Below are positions 33,607-42,071 of a stretch of 64,000 nucleotides of DNA, piece by piece (position 1 is the stretch's first letter; each line of letters begins with the position of its first letter). This DNA is from Mesobacillus foraminis (GTDB taxonomy: Bacteria > Bacillota > Bacilli > Bacillales > Cytobacillaceae): positions 75,916 through 139,915 of the forward strand of contig NZ_SLVV01000014.1 of assembly GCF_004340465.1 (NCBI RefSeq). The letters are read 5' to 3'. Under the pieces are notes generated by a model. The model did no database searches. It was not told the DNA's origin and saw nothing but the letters and a program-made list of their open reading frames with translations. Position numbers and translations under genes: made by a program.

Positions 33607-33907
33607 ATAAATCAGTTGAATCTATTGTTCTTTTAGAATCTAGTAATACAAAACAAGAAAGTAATAATATAAGCGGTAATAAAATAATGAAGGCCGTTTT
33701 CAATAGAGTGCAAGATGCTATCAAGAATGGTTCCACCATTACATACCTATCCAGTTCCGTTGATAGAGCTTTCAGATCAATGGAACGTCAAGCCTTACAT
33801 ATGGAAAACAACCGTCAAAAGCATTAAGAAAGAAACGTGAAGATGAAGCACGTGAATTGTTAAATCCCATCAAAGACGTACCATTTGTTAATTGGTTAGA
33901 AATGTAG
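33607..33907 (+). pseudogene. C-terminal remnant of a phage/plasmid-type DNA-binding protein
   Basis: A frame without start reads MKAVFNRVQDAIKNGSTITY and SSSVDRAFRSMERQALHMEN, stops at TAA 33824, and after a shift near 33805-33815 continues SKALRKKREDEARELLN, then KDVPFVNWLEM to TAG 33905. The ending resembles the VPFYNWLE tail of plasmid or phage replication/HTH proteins. The family guess is weak, but the two frames clearly belong to one former gene. Confidence 0.45.
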
Positions 33908-34135
33908 GAAAAAACCTTCCGTATTCCCTTATGTTTAAGGGGGGGCAGCCATAACGCCATATAGCCCTTGCACCAACTCTTTTAGGGCTGGTACATACTA
34001 CAGCGTATAATGTCGGGAATATGCGAATAGTTATAGGTTATATTATAGGTTCTTTACTCATCACCTCGGAGGTGGAATCGTAGCAAGCCTAACATCCTGT
34101 AATGAAAAAGAATTTTTTTGGAAAGAGCGTGAGAG

Positions 34136-34723
34136 ATGAAGTACATAAGAGCAGATTGGACATGTTTTGATCCGCGTTTGGATATGAGCCGAATTTTTGT
34201 GGAAGGCTGGTTTCAGTGGTTGAAGCAACTGACTAAAGATAAGGAGAAGCTGGTTCGGGCGTTTGCCCATTGTTTTGTCTTGGAGAATTATTATGTGGCG
34301 GTAGCCGATGGCGAGGTTGCGTCTTTTGTGGCTGTCACGGATCGAAAGTCGCCGTTTATGGCCTTGGATAAGAAAGTCTTGAGGCGGGAATTGGGTCTGT
34401 TGCGTGGCACCATTGCTTATGGGGTTGTCAATAAGTATTTAGCGAATCCTGTCTATCCGTTTTCCTTGGAGGCTGGCACCGGTTCCTTTGATATTGTGGG
34501 GACGGCTCCTAAGTTTCGGGGCCAGGGAATTGGCCGTGGCCTGATGCTGGAGGCAATTAAGGACCGGGATTATGGCAAGTATGTCATCGAGACTTATGAC
34601 ACGAATCACAGCGCGATTCGCCTGTATGAGAAGGTTGGTTTCCGGGAATTCAAGCGGGTGCCGGAGAAAAATAAACGAGCCGGGTTTGATTATGCTGTTT
34701 ACTTAGGGTTAGAAGTTGATTAA
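34136..34723 (+). CDS. GNAT acetyltransferase
   Basis: 195 aa. The acetyl-CoA-binding loop is PKFRGQGIGRGLMLEAI (R/Q-x-x-G-x-G/A as RGQGIG), followed by YDTNHSAIRLYEKVGFRE, a classic motif B ending. The N-terminal half (MSRIFVEGWFQWLKQLTKD and YYVAVADGEVASFVAV) is typical of general GNAT enzymes. GC content is higher than in adjacent genes, and TTG Leu codons are unusually frequent, which suggests transfer. The ribosome site is weak (GAGCGTGAGAG). Confidence 0.85.
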   Translation: MKYIRADWTCFDPRLDMSRIFVEGWFQWLKQLTKDKEKLVRAFAHCFVLENYYVAVADGEVASFVAVTDRKSPFMALDKKVLRRELGLLRGTIAYGVVNKYLANPVYPFSLEAGTGSFDIVGTAPKFRGQGIGRGLMLEAIKDRDYGKYVIETYDTNHSAIRLYEKVGFREFKRVPEKNKRAGFDYAVYLGLEVD

Positions 34724-34737
34724 ATCAGTCTGTTTGA

Positions 34738-34896
34738 TACCAAAAAATATATTCCATTGTTGTAGATGGAGAAGGCTGGGTTTGTAGTGATAATGAATTA
34801 AAAATGAATATAAAAGCTAACGATATAGTTTTTGGGAAAAAGGTGAAGGACACGAAACACAGCAACTGCCACTGGACTGACTGCAATTGTAATTGA
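34738..34896 (+). pseudogene. Possible 5-prime-truncated small Cys-rich protein
   Basis: Open from codon TAC 34738 (directly after a TGA) with no start codon before KMN. It reads YQKIYSIVVDGEGWVCSDNE, then KANDIVFGKKVKDTKHS and ends with NCHWTDCNCN. The compact tail with four Cys and one His after a beta-strand-like part looks like a genuine protein end. Either an unusual start is used or the 5-prime end was lost when the acetyltransferase gene came next to it. Confidence 0.35.
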
Positions 34897-35110
34897 GTCT
34901 GCCAATTAAAGAACATAAATAAAAAAATTTGTTGAACTAATCTTTACTTCAATACCAGGAGCTGATCAGCAGCCCTTTTTCTTACGGAACTAAAGGGAGT
35001 TGAATAAGTCAGTGTAGTCAGAGAAAACTTATTTTCTTGATGTCTCGTGTAACAAGATTTTTCAATAGAAGAAGATGATTATCCGAACATAGAAAATCAA
35101 TAATGGTAAA
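34897..35110. other. Intergenic with a diverged terminator element
   Basis: Contains AGGAGCTGATCAGCAGCCC followed by TTTTTCTTACGGAACTAAAG at about 34960-34995, the tail half of the AACGGGTGC-type element. Confidence 0.45.
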
Positions 35111-35154
35111 TTGACAAAATACGTTTCAGGTTGTATTATAGACAAATTAAGTCT
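35111..35154 (+). promoter_or_regulatory. Sigma-A promoter with AGAC-N7-GTCT operator candidate
   Basis: TTGACA (35111-35116), 17-bp spacer, TATTAT (35134-35139). Immediately after comes AGACAAATTAAGTCT (35140-35154), an inverted repeat covering the likely start of transcription, a suitable place for autoregulation by the Rrf2-type product. Confidence 0.75.
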
Positions 35155-35173
35155 GTAATTAGAGGTGACTAAG

Positions 35174-35614
35174 TTGAAATACTCTAAAGCAACCAACTAC
35201 GCATTGCATACGATGGTTTATCTCCTTCTCATCCCTGATGGGAAAAGCATCGGGGTAAGACCATTAGCAGAATTTTTAAGAGTGTCTCCCACATATCTTT
35301 CGAAAATTTTGACAAAACTTGTAAAAGCTGGTTTTATTGAATCTGCTACTGGTGTTAATGGAGGCTATAAGCCAATAAAGAACAGATATGACATTACGTT
35401 CCTTGATGTCATTCATGCCATAGAAGGACCAGCTTCAATGTTCAACTGTAATTTAGAACACATTGCATCTGATAATCAAAACTGTTTAATTGAAAAAGTG
35501 ATGGTCAATGCCGAACTCAAAATGGTGACTTATCTTAAAGAAAAGAAAATTAAGGAATTAACTGAGAAAGTTGACTCAAGCGTAATCATTTTTATTAACA
35601 ATGAGTCCAAATAA
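35174..35614 (+). CDS. Rrf2-family regulator
   Basis: 146 aa from TTG 35174 (AGAGGTGA 5-6 nt upstream; GTG 35165 is an in-frame alternative). The N-terminus MKYSKATNYALHTMVYLLL and the recognition part RPLAEFLRVSPTYLSKILTK, KAGFIESATGVNGGYKPIKN are typical of Rrf2 proteins. The C-terminal region has only two Cys (FNCNLE and QNCLIE) instead of three, so an iron-sulfur cluster is not assured; thiol or oxidant sensing is possible. The next gene, a TrxR-like reductase 64 bp downstream, is the likely target. Confidence 0.88.
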   Translation: MKYSKATNYALHTMVYLLLIPDGKSIGVRPLAEFLRVSPTYLSKILTKLVKAGFIESATGVNGGYKPIKNRYDITFLDVIHAIEGPASMFNCNLEHIASDNQNCLIEKVMVNAELKMVTYLKEKKIKELTEKVDSSVIIFINNESK

Positions 35615-35678
35615 TTTTTTTGTCTTAATTATAGATAATAAAGGTATTTAATATATTTAATTAAAAGGAGCGTATATT

Positions 35679-36575
35679 ATGCTAGATTGTGTAATTGTAG
35701 GTGGAGGTCCAGCAGGTTTAAACGCTGCACTTGTATTAGGTAGGGCAAGAAGGAAAGTGGTTTTATTCGATAGTAATTCTCCGAGAAACGCGGTGACCCA
35801 TGAGTCGCATGGCTTTATAACAAGAGATGGAATTAAACCAAGTGAATTCAGGAAAATTGCTCACCATGACATAGCCAAATATCCTTCTGTAATGATTAGA
35901 AATGAAAAAATTACTGACGTTAAAAAAAAGGGGATGTTATTTGAACTCGTGACAGAAGAAGGGGAATGTATTCAAGCAAAGAAAGTTATTCTAGCGACTG
36001 GTCTAAAGGAAATCCATCCGTCCGTGGATAACCTTATGAATTATTACGGAAAAAGTCTTTTTAGTTGTCCTTATTGTGATGGCTGGGAGTTGAAAGACCT
36101 TCCGCTTATAGTGTTAACAGAATTCCCACATGCTTTCCATTTTGTTAAAATTGTTTATAATTGGAGCAAAGACTTAATCGTTTGTACCAATGGACACAAG
36201 GTTTTAACTACGGAGCAAAAAGAAGTGCTTCAAAGAAAAGGTATAAAGGTATCTGAACAAAAAATCAAAACTCTTGTTGGTGAAAATGGATTTTTAGAAT
36301 CCGTAATTTTTGAGGATGGTCAAGAAGTAAAGAGGAATGGCGGATTTGTGACACCCCAATGGATTCAGGCTTCACATTTGGGTCAATCTTTAGGATGCGA
36401 AATAAACCAGCTTGGCGGAATTATAACAGATGAGTTGGGCAGGACCAATATTGAAGGTGTTTATGCAGCAGGTGATACATCAGTTATCGCTCCTTCACAA
36501 GTGATTATTGCGGCGGCTGAAGGTAGTAAAGCCGCAATTGGAGTGAATACAGACTTAACCCAAGACGAGTTTTAA
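35679..36575 (+). CDS. Thioredoxin-reductase-like FAD/NAD(P) oxidoreductase
   Basis: 298 aa with AAAAGGAGCG upstream. Begins with the FAD loop DCVIVGGGPAGLNAALVLGR, then the RNAVTHESHG segment. The redox-active CPYCDGWE (CxxC) of the pyridine-nucleotide disulfide reductase family lies near 131-138, and the GVYAAGDTS FAD motif near the end. It is shorter and more diverged than TrxB in the NAD(P) part. It sits directly after the Rrf2 regulator; together they look like a redox-responsive pair. The protein partner of the CxxC is unknown. Confidence 0.88.
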   Translation: MLDCVIVGGGPAGLNAALVLGRARRKVVLFDSNSPRNAVTHESHGFITRDGIKPSEFRKIAHHDIAKYPSVMIRNEKITDVKKKGMLFELVTEEGECIQAKKVILATGLKEIHPSVDNLMNYYGKSLFSCPYCDGWELKDLPLIVLTEFPHAFHFVKIVYNWSKDLIVCTNGHKVLTTEQKEVLQRKGIKVSEQKIKTLVGENGFLESVIFEDGQEVKRNGGFVTPQWIQASHLGQSLGCEINQLGGIITDELGRTNIEGVYAAGDTSVIAPSQVIIAAAEGSKAAIGVNTDLTQDEF

Positions 36576-36654
36576 TTCAATCATTATTAAAACATTGTAA
36601 AGCAATGTACTTAAACTAACGAGTTTTTTAGTCAAATAAGGCTTAGGATTTATA

Positions 36655-36695
36655 ACAAAAAACTCACCAATTCACTAGGTGAGTTTTGCTTTTTT
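36655..36695 (+). terminator. Terminator, related to the one at 28573
   Basis: AACTCACC and GGTGAGTT stem, then TTGCTTTTTT. Follows a weak AACTAACGAG element at about 36608-36620. Confidence 0.85.
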
Positions 36696-36807
36696 AGATG
36701 CCAACAGGATGGTGAATTTACGTAGTTGTACGTTTTTAGGGGAGCAGTCAAAACGAGACTGCCTATTATGGGCAGATATGTTGGTTTCATCAGATTATCC
36801 TAACAGA

Positions 36808-37914
36808 TTAAGGAAGCATTGATTTGTATTGGTCCATTAAATCCCCGGCATACATGCTTGTTGCAATCAGGAAAATGGCTAGTCCCACATAAAGGATACC
36901 CCAAACGATTTTTGTCTTACGGTCTGAAACATAATACGACCGTTCACTTTCCAATTGCTCTTCTTGTTCTTTGATTTTATTTTTGTGGAAATCTAGAACC
37001 GTTTCTTTTGGTTCGGTATCTATCTTTAAGATATGGTCCATCAATAAGGAACGGGTACTTATTTCCGTTTCGATTTTGTATTTTTCCTTCTTCTTTTTAT
37101 CCTCTAAAACGGGAATGAACCAACCATTCATCTTATATAATTTACGCTTCATGTAATCAGCTTCAGCATTCCATTTATTAATGAACCCAATTCTTTCGTC
37201 AAAAGGTGCTGCTGTGAATTTCTCAAACTCCTCCATCGCAAAGCGGTTCGCATCGATAACAACCTGTCTTTTAAAAGCATTCATTTCTCCGCGGAAATCA
37301 CTCCACCATTTTCCGACTCCAAATAACAGAAACAATATTAGAAGTGGATTCGGATGGAAGAATAAGTACAGTATCATACCAATTATCCCTAATGCCCAAA
37401 TTTTTGTTGAAATGACGCCGACAATTCTCCCTCCGTCCAAGGGATGGACAGGCATAAGGTTAAACAGGTTTAATAAGGCACCTAGCGTAATGACCAACAA
37501 CCAGAATGGATTATCGGTCATAATGAACAAGGGGATTGCTGGAAGGAAGGCGATCGTCCCTAAAAGCGGACCGCCATAAGCTAAATATGCCTCAGTGTTG
37601 GCGTCTTTTGGTTGCTCTTTCATGGAGATAAAGGCTCCCAGGAAAGGGATGAAGATGGCTTTGGATGTTTTGACCCCTTTTCTTTTAGCCGCAAGCAAGT
37701 GTCCCATTTCATGCACATAAATCAAGTACACAATAACACCCGCAAACTTCCATCCGTATACAAGGGCATAGGCACCCAAAGAGACAAAGATGGAGATTAA
37801 ACTCCCGAACTTGGCTAATTTTAACACAACAAATAGCCATTTCATCTTACTTAAAAGGAACAGCCCTACTGCTCCTAATCCCAGCCACGTTTTTTTTAGT
37901 TTTGATTCTTTCAA
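36808..37914 (-). CDS. Site-2 protease family protein (M50)
   Basis: 368 aa membrane metalloprotease. Zinc motif IYVHEMGHLLAAKRKGV with His68, Glu69 and His72; the second motif is NLMPVHPLDGGRIVGV (Asp ligand in LDGGR). Membrane helices flank both. A long C-terminal cytoplasmic part contains charged coil (ERIGFINKWNAEADYMKRKL and EQEEQLESERSYY) and one more helix near the end (VWGILYVGLAIFLIATSMYA). Cuts substrates within the membrane; the target is unknown. Its C-terminal 90 residues are duplicated at 28729-29031. Confidence 0.9.
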   Translation of the reverse strand: MKESKLKKTWLGLGAVGLFLLSKMKWLFVVLKLAKFGSLISIFVSLGAYALVYGWKFAGVIVYLIYVHEMGHLLAAKRKGVKTSKAIFIPFLGAFISMKEQPKDANTEAYLAYGGPLLGTIAFLPAIPLFIMTDNPFWLLVITLGALLNLFNLMPVHPLDGGRIVGVISTKIWALGIIGMILYLFFHPNPLLILFLLFGVGKWWSDFRGEMNAFKRQVVIDANRFAMEEFEKFTAAPFDERIGFINKWNAEADYMKRKLYKMNGWFIPVLEDKKKKEKYKIETEISTRSLLMDHILKIDTEPKETVLDFHKNKIKEQEEQLESERSYYVSDRKTKIVWGILYVGLAIFLIATSMYAGDLMDQYKSMLP

Positions 37915-38287
37915 AGGTGTACTCCTCTCAAAAAAGGTAAACAGTCATTTCTTGTCTTTATAGATCAATTATTAATGAAATAAGGAAACGGTACATTCAT
38001 TATGTAGACATTTTTTTTGCTGCATATTAATGTTTAATTGGATTTCCCCCTTTTTCCTCCTTCTATACGCAATGACTCCGACATAATCAACTAACCGATT
38101 CAAACGGTTCTTCGGTCATTGAATTTAAATGCAGCGTATCAAAAGAAGTTGGAAATAATTGATTTCGAAAAAAATTATGGTGAAAAGATTGCATTCCTTA
38201 TTTATCATCTATGAATACGAAATAACTAAAGTGAGGTTTCAAAAATGTCTAATCTCACGAATCGAAAAAAATTAAGGGGAGGGTTTT
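37915..38287. other. Intergenic with a 16-codon ORF
   Basis: ATG 38245 begins a 16-codon frame (MSNLTNRKKLRGGFFE) whose stop overlaps the TTG start of the next small ORF. The rest shows nothing recognisable. Confidence 0.35.
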
Positions 38288-38392
38288 TTGAATAACCTAT
38301 ATCTATATTGGAGGATATTTGTCATAGTGGCGTTAGTGGGGCTTTTCTTAACGAATCTTATAAGTCAATTCATCTCCCTGTCATTTCTTTGA
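38288..38392 (+). CDS. Small single-span membrane protein, 34 aa
   Basis: TTG 38288 has AAGGGGAGGG 5-6 nt upstream. The product is a hydrophobic helix (YLYWRIFVIVALVGLFLTN followed by LISQFISLSFL). Its start overlaps the stop of the 16-codon ORF, so it may be a coupled leader and peptide pair. Confidence 0.45.
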   Translation: MNNLYLYWRIFVIVALVGLFLTNLISQFISLSFL

Positions 38393-38464
38393 GGAGTGAA
38401 AACCTTTATTCGGATTCCTTGGCTAAGTTTACGGAAAAATAGCATTTTAAATGGTGAAGAATTG

Positions 38465-38530
38465 TGCTAAACCAAACGGATGCAAGATTAAGAACCGGCT
38501 GTTATTCCAGCCGGTCTCTTTTCTACTTTC
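38465..38530 (+). repeat. AACGGGTGC-type element, diverged copy with terminator
   Basis: GTGCTAAACCAAACGGATGC then AACCGGCTG-ttattc-CAGCCGGTC and TCTTTTCT. Same block order as the 31.5-33 kb copies. Confidence 0.55.
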
Positions 38531-38584
38531 AACAATAAATAGGGCAGTAGTTTAAGAAAATCATCTATTTTTCTTCGTGAAAAT

Positions 38585-38986
38585 TTATTTTTCGATGGCT
38601 AATCTGAAGACTAAAATGGCAAGCAGACTGGTCAATGGAGTCATGATCAGCTTTTCAAATCCAGAGCTTGAAACTGAATTTCCTATTGTATTAAGCACCA
38701 TAAGAGCAAACAGGACCCAAGTGGCCAACATCACCGTCCTTCTGAACTTTTCTTTAAAAACATATCCTGCTTTTATCGCAATAATTGAAATGAAAAGTAT
38801 TTGCACAACTATTGATATGCTTTCAAATAGGATTAAATCCGCCTCGTTCTTTAATCTTCCTCCCCATACAAAGCTATATGGAAGAATTTTAAGTAATATC
38901 AGGATATGCATCAAAAGTGCTGATAGATTAATGATTAAAATAAGATTACTTGCCAGTGTGATACTAATCATTTTTTTCATTTCCAT
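38585..38986 (-). CDS. Hypothetical membrane protein, 133 aa
   Basis: Not recognised. Four hydrophobic helices (ISITLASNLILIINLSALLM, SISIVVQILFISIIAIKAGY, VMLATWVLFALMVLNTIG, MTPLTSLLAILVFRLAI) with short polar loops. GAGGTT precedes ATG. Single gene on the minus strand. Confidence 0.65.
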   Translation of the reverse strand: MEMKKMISITLASNLILIINLSALLMHILILLKILPYSFVWGGRLKNEADLILFESISIVVQILFISIIAIKAGYVFKEKFRRTVMLATWVLFALMVLNTIGNSVSSSGFEKLIMTPLTSLLAILVFRLAIEK

Positions 38987-39212
38987 AACCTCATTCCATT
39001 GAATTAACTTTATTTTCTAAATAAAATATATTCAAATAGTAAGGATTTATGATGTAGGTAATCGGAGGATTAGGCTAATTAAATTCGTTATTAAGTACGG
39101 TGCAGGGGAGTAGAATAGGGCTTCTATGACATCAGCTAAAATAATTATTGAATTGGGAACAATTTGATATCTCAGTCGTATTAAATAAAAAGGGGGAATT
39201 GGCATAGGTAAG

Positions 39213-39524
39213 ATGGTAAGCAGCATGATAACCTTAGTTATAATTGGAATGATCAATTTTGGTATCACTTTTATTACTGATCTAGGATTTATTGAATCAT
39301 CTTTTTTTGTCGGACTAATAAGTGCAGTAAGTATCTATTTCTTTTCATCATCGGGTGGGGTAACAAGCCGTAATTTAGATAGGCAAGTACAAGGGGGGGT
39401 TGGGATTAAAGTTAATTCGCCGGAGAAAAAATTCTACCCTTCATATGCATTTTTTGCATCTATTGTTTACCTAGTAGGGGCAACAATCGCAACCGTTATT
39501 GAGTACCAAGAATATTTTTTATAG
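39213..39524 (+). CDS. Hypothetical membrane protein, 103 aa
   Basis: Not recognised. Helices MVSSMITLVIIGMINFGITF, FFVGLISAVSIYFFSS and SYAFFASIVYLVGATIATVI, separated by a polar SGGVTSRNLDRQVQGGVGIK loop. The ribosome site is uncertain (TAGGTAAG). The upstream AAAAGGGGGAATTGG suggests that translation might begin a little earlier in another form. Confidence 0.55.
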   Translation: MVSSMITLVIIGMINFGITFITDLGFIESSFFVGLISAVSIYFFSSSGGVTSRNLDRQVQGGVGIKVNSPEKKFYPSYAFFASIVYLVGATIATVIEYQEYFL

Positions 39525-39697
39525 ACAAAAGCTTTTACTTAATCAACTACAGGATGCAAAAGCAACTTGATTTAGCGTGATTTTTTCTTCTACAAGAAAT
39601 CAGTTTTATTTTATAACAGGACGGGCATTAATCAGGTTAAATTTGCGCTCTTTAGGTTGAAAGAGATGAATAATCGTTGTAAAGGGGACATCACCTA

Positions 39698-40063
39698 ATG
39701 AAAACCAATAACTATTTAAAAGCCCATATTAAAGAGTTGGAGGAGAAATTATTAAACCCAGAAGTACGTTCATCGAGAACGGAGCTAAAAAAATTATTGG
39801 CTGATGATTTCTTTGAATTCGGAAGTTCAGGGAAGGTTTTGTATAAGGATGAAGAGATCGGTGAAAGCGGAATAGGAATAGTTAGGATGACATTGAGTGA
39901 TTTTGATGTTCACCCTCTATCGGATTCCGTCTTGTTAGCGACATACAGCATTTTCAATGAAGAAAGTAAACAACATTCTTTGCGCAGTTCTATATGGAAA
40001 CTTAACGAGGGTAAATGGAAAATGGTCTTTCATCAAGGAACAAAAAAAGATCCTTCAGCTTGA
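39698..40063 (+). CDS. DUF4440-type NTF2-like protein, 121 aa
   Basis: AAAGGGG precedes ATG. An N-terminal helix (HIKELEEKLLNPEVRSSRTE) leads to the fold core LADDFFEFGSSGKVLYKDEE and strands ending in SSIWKLNEGKWKMVFHQGT, typical for DUF4440 members. The activity is not known; it may be an enzyme or binding protein. It stands alone. Confidence 0.85.
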   Translation: MKTNNYLKAHIKELEEKLLNPEVRSSRTELKKLLADDFFEFGSSGKVLYKDEEIGESGIGIVRMTLSDFDVHPLSDSVLLATYSIFNEESKQHSLRSSIWKLNEGKWKMVFHQGTKKDPSA

Positions 40064-40192
40064 ATACCTTTCTTGATAAACAAGGTTTGTTGCAGAGGGT
40101 ATTATTGGAAGAGCTTCATCCTTAGAGGAAGTAAAGCTCTTCTAACAAATTCCTTTTAACTGTATGAATGATTAAGGTGGTAAAGTTAAGGA

Positions 40193-41164
40193 CTAACTCT
40201 GTTCTGCAAAATAACGTTCTACCGCCAATTTAAACGAACGAATGAAGAACGAGATTGCCTTTTTACTTATTTCTGCATGGGGGTTTATAATATCAAACCC
40301 ATGATAACAGCCTTTATACAACTCAAAGTATACTGGGATACCTGCTCGTTTTAAATTTTCAACATACATAATCGTTTCATCTCTGAAAGGTTCGATATCA
40401 CCTACAAATGTAATGGTAGGTGGAAGGTTACTATAATCTGTTGCCCTGGCAGCTGCAGCATATGCAGGCACATTTTTCTCAAATAATTCACCAAGATATA
40501 GCTTCCATGCCCATCTGTTGGTTTTTGAATTCCAAATAGGAGCGTTATTATCTTTAGCGGATTCTGTTATCATTCGGTCATCTATCATTGGATATAAAGG
40601 CATTTGAAAAGCAATATTTACTTCTTGTTTGTCCCTCGCATAGTGAGTAAGTGCAGTAGTTAATCCCCCGCCAGCACTCTCCCCGCCTACGATAAGTTGA
40701 TTGTCCCTAATCCCAAGTTCGCTTGCATGACTTTTCATCCATAAAAGGGCAGCGTAAGAGTCCTCTAATGCAGCCGGAAATGGAGCCTCTATTGATAAAC
40801 GATAGTCAGGGGCTATGATTACACAATCGCTTGCCTCTATTAATCTTTTGTAAGTGTCCGCAAATGTTTCAGGAATCCCTTGTGCATATCCTCCGCCGTG
40901 CAGCCAAAGGACACCAGGTACATCGGTTTTTGGATTAAGCGGTTTATATATACAGATACGTAATTTTGAGCCATCTTTCCGTGTAATCCACTCTTGACTA
41001 GAGTATAATCCCTCAATGGCTTTTCCTTTCTGTTTCTCCATTCGTTTATTAATCGCATGCATAAACTTTATATACTTGGCTTCACTGGATTTATTTATTA
41101 AAAGATTAAAAAGCTTTCCTCTGATTCTCAATTGTTTATCAATCATTTTATTACTGACTTTCAC
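40193..41164 (-). CDS. Alpha/beta hydrolase, HSL (esterase) family
   Basis: 323 aa from GTG 41164 with GAGGAGG upstream. Oxyanion motif LWLHGGGYAQG, nucleophile elbow VGGESAGGGL (catalytic Ser), acid region TFVGDIEPFRDE and the His in KGCYHGFDI. This set is that of hormone-sensitive-lipase-type carboxylesterases acting on short-chain esters. A N-terminal helical cap (about 1-60) is present. Single gene. Confidence 0.92.
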   Translation of the reverse strand: MKVSNKMIDKQLRIRGKLFNLLINKSSEAKYIKFMHAINKRMEKQKGKAIEGLYSSQEWITRKDGSKLRICIYKPLNPKTDVPGVLWLHGGGYAQGIPETFADTYKRLIEASDCVIIAPDYRLSIEAPFPAALEDSYAALLWMKSHASELGIRDNQLIVGGESAGGGLTTALTHYARDKQEVNIAFQMPLYPMIDDRMITESAKDNNAPIWNSKTNRWAWKLYLGELFEKNVPAYAAAARATDYSNLPPTITFVGDIEPFRDETIMYVENLKRAGIPVYFELYKGCYHGFDIINPHAEISKKAISFFIRSFKLAVERYFAEQS

Positions 41165-41211
41165 TAAATGTCCTCCTCAGAGTGCATATATTACTTCTTA
41201 TATAAATTATA

Positions 41212-41340
41212 TTAGGGACAGGGTGTATAATAATCAACTGGCAGTTCGGTAAATTTTGATATATACAATCCTTCGTATTGCAGGGCTGCTTCGAGAGTAA
41301 TTCCGTCTTTTTTCGCCTTCAATGGAAATTGGATCTTCAT
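41212..41340 (-). CDS. Possible small protein, 42 aa
   Basis: Low confidence. The minus-strand frame from ATG 41340 reads MKIQFPLKAKKDGITLEAAL, QYEGLYISKFTELPVDYYT, CP, with AAAAGGGATATCC upstream. The composition looks protein-like, but no family is known to me. A longer shadow frame covers the same region in another phase. Confidence 0.35.
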   Translation of the reverse strand: MKIQFPLKAKKDGITLEAALQYEGLYISKFTELPVDYYTPCP

Positions 41341-41559
41341 GGAGGATATCCCTTTTAGGAATAAAAGTGGATGAATAAGTTAAATGGATACGAACATCCC
41401 CAATGCAGAAAGGGATGGTGTTAATCCGCCACATTTTTTTACAAGGTTTTCTTTGTAAGGATACTACTTTTGAAAAAGACAAGGAATAATTTTACTATTT
41501 ACGTATTATATAAACAGGATATCTTATACAGATTAGTATGATATAGGTGGGCAGATAAA

Positions 41560-41802
41560 ATGAAACTATTAACGATTGGTTTAACTTTTTTATTATCAAG
41601 TTCAATTATCTATGGTTCAACATTGATTTCTGCATCATTCTATTCTCAGGTGTTAGCAGGTACTGATGGTCTGGGGTGGGATAATAGATACGGAGTCTAC
41701 GGAACTGCTTTTAGAGAGACAGGGACATTTCCAGTTATACTTTCTATTTTATTAGGGTTAATAGGTGTAATGTTGGTAGTCAAATCCATAAGAAAGAAGT
41801 AG
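41560..41802 (+). CDS. Hypothetical membrane protein, 80 aa
   Basis: Not recognised. An N-terminal hydrophobic segment (LLTIGLTFLLSSSIIYGSTL), an extracytoplasmic part (AGTDGLGWDNRYGVYGTAF) and a second helix (PVILSILLGLIGVMLVV) with an IRKK tail. AGGTGGG precedes ATG at about 9 nt. A terminator shared with the convergent small gene follows. Confidence 0.6.
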   Translation: MKLLTIGLTFLLSSSIIYGSTLISASFYSQVLAGTDGLGWDNRYGVYGTAFRETGTFPVILSILLGLIGVMLVVKSIRKK

Positions 41803-41890
41803 AAGATTTTCTATTCTATTACGTGGGTAGGAATAAGGAACAGAAGAAGTTTAAAATGATACTTTATGAAACATATATATAGACAAGATA

Positions 41891-41941
41891 AAGGGCCGGT
41901 TCATACGTTTAGTCGTTTGCTGATTGGCCCTTAATTTTTTT
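41891..41941. terminator. Terminator between convergent genes
   Basis: AAGGGCC and GGCCCTT stem with a long loop, then AATTTTTTT; serves the plus-strand gene. Confidence 0.7.
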
Positions 41942-41942
41942 A

Positions 41943-42071
41943 TTATTTATATATGTCGTCCGCATGCTCGTACCTGATTTTTTCAGAATTCATCGTATCT
42001 TTTTTATTGTTTTTATCTTGATTACGGTTGTCCCCTTTAGTTTGCTGTTTCTTGTTTTCATTCCCTGGCAT
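41943..42071 (-). CDS. Small hydrophilic protein, 42 aa
   Basis: Frame from ATG 42071 to TAA 41943, with TAGGAGGCAGAAAG directly in front (strong). Sequence is very polar: MPGNENKKQQTKGDNRNQD, then NNKKDTMNSEKIRYEHADD and IYK. No known domain, no membrane or Cys. It resembles the other tiny polar proteins at 867 and 20738 in style. Complete unit; role unknown. Confidence 0.6.
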   Translation of the reverse strand: MPGNENKKQQTKGDNRNQDKNNKKDTMNSEKIRYEHADDIYK

